64,000 nucleotides of DNA from Paenibacillus methanolicus (lineage in GTDB: Bacteria; Bacillota; Bacilli; Paenibacillales; Paenibacillaceae). The DNA is taken from positions 186,001 to 250,000 of the forward strand of contig NZ_VNHS01000011.1 of NCBI RefSeq assembly GCF_008124765.1. The letters are read 5' to 3'. Of this stretch, positions 53,610 to 63,191 are shown one piece after another; positions within the stretch are counted from its first letter, which is position 1; every line of letters begins with the position of its first letter. The translations under genes and the position numbers were made by a program. The notes under the pieces are model-generated. The model was given only the letters and a program-made list of their open reading frames with translations, was not told where the DNA came from and made no database searches.

Positions 53610-55061
53610 ATGCTGTTTAACTCGTATGTGTTTATTTTCGCGTTTCTTCCCATAACGGTAATCGTCTATTTTCTTCTGAACCGGTTCCGTTTGTCGTACG
53701 TCGCCAAGACGTGGCTGGCGCTCTCCTCCTTGTTCTTCTACGGATGGTGGGACGTCAAATACGTGCCGCTCATCCTCGGCTCCATTGCCTTCAACTACAT
53801 CATGGGTCGGCTGCTCATGCGGCTGCCTGCGGGGTACAAGCCTCCTGATGGCCAGCCGCTCGCGTATCAGACCGAGCCCGGCACCGGCAAGCGGAAAGCG
53901 CTGCTCGGCTTCGCGATCGTCAGCAACGTGCTGCTGCTGATCTACTATAAATACGCCGACTTTTTCCTGTCGAACCTGAACGAGATCGCCGGCACGAACT
54001 TCGCGCTGCTGAAGCTCATCCTCCCGCTCGGCATCAGCTTCTTCACCTTCACGCAGATCGCCTTCCTCGTGGACGCGTACAAGCGCAAGGCGCGAGAGGC
54101 GAACATCGTCAGCTACGTGCTGTTCGTTACGTTCTATCCGCATCTGATCGCCGGTCCGATTCTCCATCATGGCGAGATGATGCCGCAGTTCGATCGCATG
54201 CGCAGCAAAGTGTGGAATTGGAAAAACGCCTCGCTCGGCGTCTTCGTTTTTGGCATGGGCTTATTCAAGAAGGTCGTCATCGCCGATACGTTCGCGGGCT
54301 ACGCCAGCTCCGGCTTCGAGACGGCGACGCAATTCGTCGATTCCTGGGTCGCGGCCCTCTCGTATACGTTCCAGCTGTACTTCGACTTCAGCGGGTATAC
54401 GGACATGGCGATCGGCGCGGCGCTGCTCTTCAACATCCGGCTGCCGCAGAACTTCAACTCGCCGTACAAGGCGCTCAACCTGCAGGATTTCTGGCGCCGT
54501 TGGCATATGACGCTCAGCCGCTGGCTGCGCGACTACATCTATATCCCGCTCGGCGGCAACCGCAAAGGCGAGGCTCGCATGCTCGCCAACAACATGATCG
54601 TGTTTCTCGTCGGCGGCCTCTGGCACGGCGCGGGCTGGACGTTCCTGTTCTGGGGCTTCCTGCACGGCTTCGGCCAAATCGTCCATCGGCTATGGGGCAA
54701 GCTGTGCAAGAAACTCGGCTTCCAACTGCCGAAGTGGACCGCGTGGCTCATCACGTTCGTCTACGTCGTCATCGCGTGGGTGTTCTTCCGGGCGACGTCG
54801 TGGGACCAAGCGATTCGCATTCTCAAAGGCATGAGCGGCCTGCAGGGCTTCGACTTCAACCGCGTCACGATGGACGCGCTGCTGCCGCCGATCCTGTTGC
54901 TCGTGCTCTTCTTCCCGATCGTACTGTTCACGCGCAATTCCTCCGAGCGGATGGAGACGTTCCGCCCGACCTGGAAGATCGGCTTCGTCATCGCGTTCTT
55001 GTTTATTATGTCGCTGCTGTATTTCAACCAAATCAGCGAGTTCCTGTACTTCAATTTCTAG
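53610..55061 (+). CDS. MBOAT O-acyltransferase, AlgI-like
   Basis: 483-residue multi-pass membrane protein of the MBOAT family. It moves acetyl groups across the membrane for O-acetylation of an extracellular polymer. Family signatures: SLFFYGWWDVKY (about 41-52), the ISFFTFTQIAFLVD stretch, DFSGYTDMAIG (about 259), FWRRWHMTLSRWLRDYIYIPLGGNR (about 294-318), and the catalytic His339 in GGLWHGAGWTFLFWG. The AlgJ-like partner starts 18 bases downstream. No polysaccharide synthase is next to it, so the acceptor is unknown. Confidence 0.9.
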   Translation: MLFNSYVFIFAFLPITVIVYFLLNRFRLSYVAKTWLALSSLFFYGWWDVKYVPLILGSIAFNYIMGRLLMRLPAGYKPPDGQPLAYQTEPGTGKRKALLGFAIVSNVLLLIYYKYADFFLSNLNEIAGTNFALLKLILPLGISFFTFTQIAFLVDAYKRKAREANIVSYVLFVTFYPHLIAGPILHHGEMMPQFDRMRSKVWNWKNASLGVFVFGMGLFKKVVIADTFAGYASSGFETATQFVDSWVAALSYTFQLYFDFSGYTDMAIGAALLFNIRLPQNFNSPYKALNLQDFWRRWHMTLSRWLRDYIYIPLGGNRKGEARMLANNMIVFLVGGLWHGAGWTFLFWGFLHGFGQIVHRLWGKLCKKLGFQLPKWTAWLITFVYVVIAWVFFRATSWDQAIRILKGMSGLQGFDFNRVTMDALLPPILLLVLFFPIVLFTRNSSERMETFRPTWKIGFVIAFLFIMSLLYFNQISEFLYFNF

Positions 55062-55079
55062 AAAGGCGGCGAGAGGAAC

Positions 55080-56582
55080 ATGGCCTCCGAAGAGATTTTG
55101 CCGAAGCGATCGCGCTTTCCGAAGCCGCGCCGCACCGTATCGATCCGCGCCAGCCAACGCATGCTGGCCGGCTTCGTCAGCGGCTCGCTCGTATTCGCGG
55201 CGGTCGCCGTGGCGTTCATGGTTTTCATAGATCCGCTTCAGTTCTACCATAAATCGTGGTATACGCCGGTATTCTCGAACGAGCAGCGTTACCAGAACCC
55301 GGGGCTGGCCCGGAATTACGATTACGACACGATCATTCTTGGCTCGTCGATGACCGAGAATTTCCTGCCTACCGTCGTCGACGAAGAACTTGGCGGCAAG
55401 ACGCTGAAGCTGTCCATCCGGGGCTCCTACGCGCAAGAGCAGAACGATATCGCGCAAGTGGCGTTCCAGACCGGCAAGGTCAAGAAAGTGCTCTGGGGAC
55501 TCGATTATTTCGCTCTCAAGCCCGCCGATCTCGACGCGCAAGGCCCTTACCCGCATTATTTGTACGACGACAAGTTCTGGAACGACTACAAGTACTGGTT
55601 CAACGTTACGCCGTACCGGGAGCTGGCGGAGGGCCTCTACAAGCGTTCGTCCGCGACCGATAACGCGAAGCGGCTGATGAGCCTTGAATATTTGTACAAC
55701 TGGAACTATTACGTCGTGTACGGCAAGAAATACGCGATGAAAACGTACCAAAAGGCGCTCACGGACGAGGCCGGCTTTGGCAACAACGAAGAACCGCTCG
55801 AGGTCGTGCAGAACAACTTTGCCACTTACGTGGAGTCGGTCGTCAAAGCGCATCCGGAGACGGAATTCTATATTTATTACCCGCCGTATTCCATTCTTCG
55901 CCAAGCCGTCTGGCGCGATCTGAACATCCCGCGCTACGAGCAGCAGCTAACGATGAAGAAGTGGATGTTCGAACGGTTCAAGCAATATCCGAACGTAAAG
56001 GTGTACGATTTCCAGTCCGAAGCGGAATGGACGTTCAACCTCGACTTGTTCAAGGATCTGTCCCACCACAACATGAACGTCAACACGTGGATTACGCGGG
56101 CGATCGGCGCGGACGATGCCAAATACCGCGTGACGGACGCCAATGTCGATCAATTCGTGACCGACCTGCGCGAGCAAGTCGAAGACGTCGCGGTCAACGC
56201 CGCCGGCGATCTGCTGCGCGTGCCCGTCCGCCTCGCCGACGCCCCGTCCAAGCCGGTGACCTTCTCCGCCAAGGTGCTGCGCGGCCAGACGAACGAGCTG
56301 CTCGTCCCGGGCAAAGAAGCGGCAAGCGCGCTCGGCGCCGAGATGACGTACGATGCGGCGTCGAAGACGATGACCCTCGTCCGCGGCGACCGCGAGCTGG
56401 TCATCACGGCAGGCAGGAACGAAGCGACGCTGAACGGCGACGCGGTGACGGTCCGCACGCCGGTCGAAATCGTCGGCGGCCGCTCCATGGTACCGTTCGT
56501 CTTCTTCGCCGAGACGCTGGGCTGGAAGACCGAGACGACCGCGCCGGATACGATGACGAAAGCAATCACGATCCAACCATAA
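55080..56582 (+). CDS. AlgJ/AlgX-like SGNH protein fused to a C-terminal stalk domain
   Basis: 500 residues: cytoplasmic N-terminus, one membrane anchor (about 29-50), an extracellular SGNH-hydrolase-like domain (about 80-345) and a copper-amine-oxidase-type stalk domain (about 385-500; VPGKEAASALGAEMTYDAASKTM, GGRSMVPFVFFAETLGWK). Ser90 in ILGSSMTENF and Asp326/His329 in DLSHHN fit a Ser-His-Asp triad. It is probably the partner that takes acetyl from the MBOAT protein and passes it to a wall or capsule polymer. The stalk domain may bind or present that polymer. Confidence 0.78.
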   Translation: MASEEILPKRSRFPKPRRTVSIRASQRMLAGFVSGSLVFAAVAVAFMVFIDPLQFYHKSWYTPVFSNEQRYQNPGLARNYDYDTIILGSSMTENFLPTVVDEELGGKTLKLSIRGSYAQEQNDIAQVAFQTGKVKKVLWGLDYFALKPADLDAQGPYPHYLYDDKFWNDYKYWFNVTPYRELAEGLYKRSSATDNAKRLMSLEYLYNWNYYVVYGKKYAMKTYQKALTDEAGFGNNEEPLEVVQNNFATYVESVVKAHPETEFYIYYPPYSILRQAVWRDLNIPRYEQQLTMKKWMFERFKQYPNVKVYDFQSEAEWTFNLDLFKDLSHHNMNVNTWITRAIGADDAKYRVTDANVDQFVTDLREQVEDVAVNAAGDLLRVPVRLADAPSKPVTFSAKVLRGQTNELLVPGKEAASALGAEMTYDAASKTMTLVRGDRELVITAGRNEATLNGDAVTVRTPVEIVGGRSMVPFVFFAETLGWKTETTAPDTMTKAITIQP

Positions 56583-56619
56583 CGAGATCTCGGCTGCCCA
56601 GCGGGCTGCCCGAGAACGC

Positions 56620-56659
56620 AAAAGACGCCGCAGGAGAGCACTCCTGCGGCGTCTTTTTT
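56620..56659 (+). terminator. Terminator of the acetylation pair
   Basis: AAAGACGCCGCAGGAG pairs perfectly with CTCCTGCGGCGTCTTT around AGCA, followed by TTT. Confidence 0.92.
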
Positions 56660-56676
56660 CCCTTGCGGGCCAACAA

Positions 56677-56722
56677 GGGCACTCCCGATGTCGTCTACGA
56701 ATGATCTCGGGAGCGCCCTCAT
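56677..56722. terminator. Inverted repeat behind the 5TMR kinase gene
   Basis: AGGGC-CTCCCGA and TCGGGAG-GCCCT pair with one mismatch around a ~20-base loop. There is no clear T run, so it is a weak terminator candidate for the leftward kinase gene. Confidence 0.45.
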
Positions 56723-56747
56723 TGAATTCGCGTGATCAAACATTCGC

Positions 56748-58364
<1,617 letters not shown>

Positions 58365-58555
58365 GGTGACGCCTCCCAACTGGCAGAGCGACCCGATCCA
58401 CGACGAGGCATCGGTGCAGGAAAACGCTGCCACCCCCATTGTACAATAGGCTTGTTTGTTCTTACCAGAGACCATTCGCGCATAAACTAATCCCATAAAC
58501 TAATGGCGTTAAGCCAGAGGCATTTGCAGCGTACGCTGCCGTGAGGAGGAAGAGG

Positions 58556-58870
58556 ATGTACGGGAAACCAAGTCCCCATCCGGGGACCCCGATCGTGTAT
58601 CAAGCCGAGCCCGGACTACCGTTAACGGTGCAGCAAATTCGCAAAAGGCTGCATGATCTATCCGCGACCTACCTGCATCGCGCCGTTCGGGTCGAAAGCG
58701 TCGACGGCGTCGTTTACGAGGGCATCATCGTTCATGTCGACCGTTGTTTCTTGTATTTGCAATGCAGCGCGGCGATCCCCGACGGGCGGGGCTTCGCGGC
58801 GCCATACAGTACGGTGCTGCCGCTCGTGCTATACGAGTTGCTGGTTATTACCCTGCTCGCCGGATCATGA
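58556..58870 (+). CDS. Small protein with Sm-like core, 104 aa
   Basis: Hypothetical protein; the ATG at 58556 lies behind GAGGAGGAAGAGG. The segment RAVRVESVDGVVYEGIIVHVDRCFLYLQC (about 42-70) has the strand-turn-strand pattern of the Sm1 motif (V-V-dG-yeG-i-vD-l-L). The C-terminus is hydrophobic (TVLPLVLYELLVITLLA, about 86-102). Could be a small surface or spore protein or an Sm-fold protein; RNA binding is not shown. Its 3' end overlaps the convergent kinase gene by 6 bases. Confidence 0.68.
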   Translation: MYGKPSPHPGTPIVYQAEPGLPLTVQQIRKRLHDLSATYLHRAVRVESVDGVVYEGIIVHVDRCFLYLQCSAAIPDGRGFAAPYSTVLPLVLYELLVITLLAGS

Positions 58871-59785
58871 ATCCGGCCTGGGAGCCTGACCGAGATCGGC
58901 CGTCTCCGGGGATAGCGATTCGATGACGACATCCAATGCGGCCGCGCATTCGAGCGCATCCCGGAACGGCCTATCCCCGCCCAGCGACCGCTCGATCCAT
59001 TCGCGCATCGGCGCGGACAGCGCAAGCTCGCTCCGCCAATCCCCTTCGTCCGCGCCTTCTTGCGGCGCGTAACCGGAATAGAGCATGAATAAGGCAAAAT
59101 GCCCCGCCCCGTACAAATCGCTGTCCGGCTCCGGCCGCCGCATCCGCCGCTTCACGTCTCCCCATTCGCCGCCGCTGCCCGCCGGATCGCCTTCTTCTCC
59201 GAGCGCCAGTCGAAGCGCCTCGGGCAGGCGTTCCCCGATGCGGCAGGCCAGACCGAAGTCGATCAAATAGATCATTGGCGCATCCATCCCTGCCCGCCGG
59301 CATTCGAGTACATTCGGAATGCGAACGTCGCGATGGACGAACCCTCGCTCATGCAGGTGCCCGAGCGGCGCGAGCAACTCGCGCACCGTTCTAGCCGCGG
59401 CACGCTCGCCATAGACCTCGCCTTCTTCCATCATCCTCGCTTCGAGATTAACGCCCTCAATAAGCTCCATCGCCAGCACCGACCGGCGCCGCTCCTCAAT
59501 ATAATTCAGCCACCGCGGAATTTGCGGATGATCAAGCGCCTGCATAATATCGCTCTCCCGCCGCAGCAGCGTTCGCGACGTCTCTCCCTTGCTCGGCTTG
59601 CTTACCTTGACGAGCACCCGGTCGCCGCGCTCCGCATCGACGGCTGCATAGGCTAGTCCATAACTGCCCATGCCCATGAACCGCTCTACGCGATACCGCT
59701 TGGCGATTACCGCTCCCTCGCGCAGCGGATAATCCCGCCATTGCTGGACGATCCTCCGCCACCGTTCCATTAATTTCCGCACCAT
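58865..59785 (-). CDS. Serine/threonine protein kinase
   Basis: 306-residue cytoplasmic Hanks-type kinase without a transmembrane or PASTA part. Glycine loop MGMGSYGLAYAA (about 37-48), ATP lysine Lys60, HRD at 151-153 within VHRDVRIPNVL, and DFG at 176-178. The catalytic-loop Lys that normally follows (HRDLKxxN) is Arg155 here, while Asp153 and Asn158 are kept. The C-lobe is shortened. The ATG at 59785 follows GAGGCGG. Substrates unknown; length and layout recall YrzF-like soluble kinases. Confidence 0.82.
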   Translation of the reverse strand: MVRKLMERWRRIVQQWRDYPLREGAVIAKRYRVERFMGMGSYGLAYAAVDAERGDRVLVKVSKPSKGETSRTLLRRESDIMQALDHPQIPRWLNYIEERRRSVLAMELIEGVNLEARMMEEGEVYGERAAARTVRELLAPLGHLHERGFVHRDVRIPNVLECRRAGMDAPMIYLIDFGLACRIGERLPEALRLALGEEGDPAGSGGEWGDVKRRMRRPEPDSDLYGAGHFALFMLYSGYAPQEGADEGDWRSELALSAPMREWIERSLGGDRPFRDALECAAALDVVIESLSPETADLGQAPRPDS

Positions 59786-59897
59786 ATCTACCGCCTCGCC
59801 TATTTGCGCGCAGAACAGAAACCTTTTCGCGCAATATTCGTATGAAATAGTAAGAGCATACACAAGGTTTACGTATGATCACAAGGAGGGATTCGCC

Positions 59898-60107
59898 ATG
59901 CTGAAGCATATGCTGAAACGTTTCGTCTATTCCCTTATGGGTAATAAGCATTACGGTCAACACGGACATCGTCACCACTACAGCAGCAGCGATTACAAGC
60001 ACGGGTACCACCGGCCGCCGCGGCAGCCGCATTATCCGCCGCCGCCGCCGAACCATCATTACGGTCACGGCCATTACAAACGTAAATACAGCAGCTTCTC
60101 CAGCTAA
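59898..60107 (+). CDS. His/Tyr/Pro-rich small protein, 69 aa
   Basis: Short gene with a strong ribosome binding site (AAGGAGGGATTCGCC) and its own terminator. After a short amphipathic start (MLKHMLKRFVYSLMGNK), about half of the residues are His, Tyr or Pro, with five consecutive Pro. Composition resembles spore coat proteins and metal-binding tails. No homologous family recognised. Confidence 0.7.
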   Translation: MLKHMLKRFVYSLMGNKHYGQHGHRHHYSSSDYKHGYHRPPRQPHYPPPPPNHHYGHGHYKRKYSSFSS

Positions 60108-60129
60108 CGGCCGGAGGAGCCGATTCAAC

Positions 60130-60168
60130 AGTGGGCCGCCTGCTTTTCTCGATGGGCGGCTTTTGCTG
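60130..60168 (+). terminator. Terminator of the His/Tyr-rich gene
   Basis: GGCCGCC and GGCGGC(TTTTG) form a stem around a 13-base loop. Confidence 0.7.
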
Positions 60169-60367
60169 TTCGAAAATGTTCCACGCCAGGCATAAGCTTC
60201 CTCAAATGGAAGCACACTAGGGCAACAATGCCCGCAAAACTCGAATCGCCGCGAAATTTGTTAGAAATGATTGAGCAAATTAAACATGCGTCTGACGCAG
60301 CCTTTATAAGCGGCTAAAAACTCGGGACTATAATCGGAGTAACCAATCCAACCGGAGGTGCATGACA

Positions 60368-60586
60368 ATGACGAAAGTCATTACCTTTAAAAACCGCAAA
60401 GTACCCGTCCACTATCCTACCGAGCATAAAACAGCCATCCAAATGTTGCACAACAAATTGCGCGAAATGGAATTCAACTTTGATTTCCGCCGGAAGTGGA
60501 AACGCATCGCTTCCGTCGAGATGGTGCGCGACGTCGCCATCCTGCAGTATAACGACGGCACGAAATTGTACATGGAAGTGTCTTAA
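60368..60586 (+). CDS. Conserved small protein, 72 aa
   Basis: Basic small protein: KVITFKNRKVPVHYPTEHKTAIQMLHNKLREMEFNFDFRRKWKRIASVEMVRDVAILQYNDGTKLYMEV. Helix then two strands; no membrane segment. Two ATGs are possible (60362 and 60368) behind GGAGGTGC; the second has better spacing. A TATAAT at about 60331 and a strong terminator support a monocistronic unit. Function unknown. Confidence 0.7.
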   Translation: MTKVITFKNRKVPVHYPTEHKTAIQMLHNKLREMEFNFDFRRKWKRIASVEMVRDVAILQYNDGTKLYMEVS

Positions 60587-60626
60587 TCATGCGGCGCCTA
60601 GACGAGAGGGGCCGGAGCGGATCCAA

Positions 60627-60667
60627 CGCGTGCGCGGCCCTAAACGGCCGTCACGCGTTTTTTTGCG
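60627..60667 (+). terminator. Terminator of the 72-aa gene
   Basis: AACGCGTG...CGGCC pairs with GGCCG...CACGCGTT around TAAA, followed by seven T. Confidence 0.85.
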
Positions 60668-60734
60668 TTTCGCCCGGGCACACCACAAAAAAAGGAGGAC
60701 GCCGGCGGCGCCCATCCTCGGATTCGAAATGTAA

Positions 60735-62084
60735 TTAAGCCAGCTTCGGCAAATGGACGTCCATCCCGCGCGCCTCGATTGGCCGGCCGAGCAAATACCC
60801 TTGCAGCAAATCGCAGCCCCACTCCCGCAGGAGAGCCAGCTGATCCTCGTCCTCGATGCCTTCCGCCACCACTTCCAGACCAAGCCGGTGCACGAGCGAG
60901 ATCATCGATTCGACGATGACCCGTTCCGTATGCTGATGGCAAATCGGATGGATAAAGGAACGATCGAGCTTCAGCGTATGAATCGGCAGCTCTCTTAAGT
61001 AAGTCAGCGAAGCGTAGCCGGTGCCGAAATCATCCAGCGCGATGCGCACGCCCGCTTGGCGCAGCCGGTCAAGCGAAGCGATCGTCGTCTCGCCCGCCTC
61101 GAGCATGATGCTCTCCGTAATTTCGAGCTCCAACCCGCTTGCAGGCACCCCGCATTCCTCGAGCAGCCGCAGCATGCCGTCCACGAACGAGGGAACGCGC
61201 AGCTGCACCGGCGATAGATTCACCGCCATGACGATGTCCGCGTGTCCCTTGGCGGTCGTCTCGCGTTGCATGCGGCACGCTTCCCGGATCACCCATTCGC
61301 CGATCGGCACGATCAGGCCGGTCTGCTCCGCGAGCGGCACGAACTCCGCCGGCGATACAGCGCCAAGCTCCGGGTGGTTCCAACGCAGCAGCGCCTCGAA
61401 GCCCCGCAGCCGCCCGGACGCCGCATAGATCGGCTGATAGCGCAGAGACAGCTCATGCCGTTCGAGCGCCCCGCGCAGCTCTCCCTCCAGCTTCAATCTC
61501 CGCCCCGCCCGAGTCGCGTCCGCTTCGGTATACGCGCCGATCCGGTTGCCGCCCGCCGCCTTTGCCTGCTGCATCGCCGTGTCCGCGTGGCGAAGCAGCC
61601 GCTCCGCGCTCCGTCCGTTCTTCGGATACTCCGCAATGCCGATGCTGCAGGTCGGGTACAGCACGTGGCCTTCGACGACAAGCGGCGCCTCCGCCTGCGT
61701 CTTGAGCCTGGCGATGCAATTCGACTCCTCTCGCAGAAGGCATGGCTTGAACAGCACGAACGTGTTCCCGCCGATGCGGCAGGCCGTGAAATCGGCTAAC
61801 TCCTCGGTCTTGAACCGCTCCGCCAAGAGGCGCAGCGTCTGGTCGCCGAATACCGTCCCCTTCGATTCGTTAATCAGATGGAACCGGTCAAAATCGACGA
61901 CCGCGACGACGACGTCCGTTCTCGCGCTTTTCGCGCGGGCGATGACCTGCTCCAGCAGCGTGAAGGCGGCCAGCCTGCCCGGGAGCCCGGTCAATAGATC
62001 GCGCTCTCCCGGCGCGACTCCCGCCTGCTCCTGCTCGTTCCGAAGCCATCCCCATACCGGATAACCTGCGTCCATTCCTTTCAT
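60735..62084 (-). CDS. Cyclic-di-GMP phosphodiesterase, degenerate GGDEF plus EAL
   Basis: 449 residues from the ATG at 62084 (after AGAGGAAAC). The N-terminal GGDEF-like domain (about 30-185) has GGNTF where active diguanylate cyclases have GGDEF, so synthesis is unlikely. The EAL domain (about 195-445) keeps EALLRW, NLSPVQL, EITES, DDFGTGYASL, the Lys in LKLDRSF, AEGIE and QGYLLGRP, the full set for c-di-GMP hydrolysis. No membrane segment or PAS domain. Probable role: cytoplasmic lowering of c-di-GMP. Confidence 0.9.
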   Translation of the reverse strand: MKGMDAGYPVWGWLRNEQEQAGVAPGERDLLTGLPGRLAAFTLLEQVIARAKSARTDVVVAVVDFDRFHLINESKGTVFGDQTLRLLAERFKTEELADFTACRIGGNTFVLFKPCLLREESNCIARLKTQAEAPLVVEGHVLYPTCSIGIAEYPKNGRSAERLLRHADTAMQQAKAAGGNRIGAYTEADATRAGRRLKLEGELRGALERHELSLRYQPIYAASGRLRGFEALLRWNHPELGAVSPAEFVPLAEQTGLIVPIGEWVIREACRMQRETTAKGHADIVMAVNLSPVQLRVPSFVDGMLRLLEECGVPASGLELEITESIMLEAGETTIASLDRLRQAGVRIALDDFGTGYASLTYLRELPIHTLKLDRSFIHPICHQHTERVIVESMISLVHRLGLEVVAEGIEDEDQLALLREWGCDLLQGYLLGRPIEARGMDVHLPKLA

Positions 62085-62263
62085 GTTTCCTCTCCGCTTC
62101 ATCATGATGGTAGTCATGCTAACCCTTGCGATGACCTTGTGTGATAGTCCGATTCTCACACAGATTCATTAGGAAAGTTAGACGATAATGATTAGAATTC
62201 CGTTAAAGGGGATTCTAGGCGGATTTCCTTTAAAATACAAGAAGTCTTTAGACCTAGATATAG

Positions 62264-62311
62264 ATCAAAAAAAACCGTCCTTCACGCGGTTCGCGCATCG
62301 AACGGTTTCGA
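62264..62311 (-). terminator. Terminator of the PhoB-type regulator
   Basis: On the minus strand AAACCGTTC and GAAGGACGGTTT form an imperfect stem, followed by six or more T. Confidence 0.75.
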
Positions 62312-62322
62312 ATTAGGTTGTC

Positions 62323-63057
62323 TTACAAGCCGGATCGCGCACTATTCTCCTGCACGTACTTGTAGCCCACGCCCCATACGGTGCGGATGTACTTCGGCTC
62401 CTTGGGATTGTTCTCTACTTTACGCCTCAAATTCACAATATGAACATCGATGGCTCGGTCGGTGACGAACGAATCGAAGCCGCGGATGGCGTTAATGAGG
62501 TCTTCACGGCTGAATACTTTGCCCGGATGGGCGAGAAACAGCTTCATCAGTTCGAATTCCGAGAAGGTCGTCTCGACCAGCTGTCCCCGGACGAGCAGCA
62601 ATCTGCGCTCCGTGTCCAGCCGAATCGCCGTATCGGCTTCCTTACCGGTCTCCTGCGGGGCTTTGGCCGCCGCGGCCCCCATTTGCGAATGAATTAACTG
62701 AGCACGCCGGATTAGCGCCTCCGAACGCGCGCTCAGCTCATGCATACTGAACGGTTTGCACAAATAATCGTCCGCCCCGGCCCGGAGCGCTTGAACCCGC
62801 TCGCTCACGTCCGTCTTCATGGATACCACCATTATCGGCACGCTGGAGAATTGCCGAATCCGCTTACAGAGGTCCGTGCCGTCCCCGTCGGGCAGCATGA
62901 GATCAAGCAGCACCAGATCCGGCGTAACCGATTCCAGCAGCTTAACTCCCGTCGCGCCGTCGAACGCCTGATGAACCTCGTATCCTTCGCCCGACAAATA
63001 CATCGATAGCATATCGCTCATCATGACGTCATCTTCAACGACTAATATTTTATACAT
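62323..63057 (-). CDS. PhoB/OmpR-type response regulator
   Basis: 244-residue regulator: receiver 1-118 with the acidic pair EDD (8-10), phospho-Asp52 in LVLLDLMLP and YLCKPFSM; a linker rich in Ala; and a winged helix about 145-240 (FSEFELMKLFLAHPGKVFSREDL, TVWGVGYKYV). The ATG at 63057 follows GAGGTGACCGCA. No kinase is directly adjacent except the hybrid kinase upstream at 63192, 134 bases away on the same strand, whose phosphorelay it may end. Confidence 0.9.
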   Translation of the reverse strand: MYKILVVEDDVMMSDMLSMYLSGEGYEVHQAFDGATGVKLLESVTPDLVLLDLMLPDGDGTDLCKRIRQFSSVPIMVVSMKTDVSERVQALRAGADDYLCKPFSMHELSARSEALIRRAQLIHSQMGAAAAKAPQETGKEADTAIRLDTERRLLLVRGQLVETTFSEFELMKLFLAHPGKVFSREDLINAIRGFDSFVTDRAIDVHIVNLRRKVENNPKEPKYIRTVWGVGYKYVQENSARSGL

Positions 63058-63191
63058 TGCGGTCACCTCGAAGCGAATTGAAGATTGGCGTTGACTGCGT
63101 CTACTATCAATATACAATAGCCGGCACGGTCCAACAATAGATTGTTAGAACTTTGTTAGAAAAGTGTGTCGATTTGGTAAGTATTGTGCAA

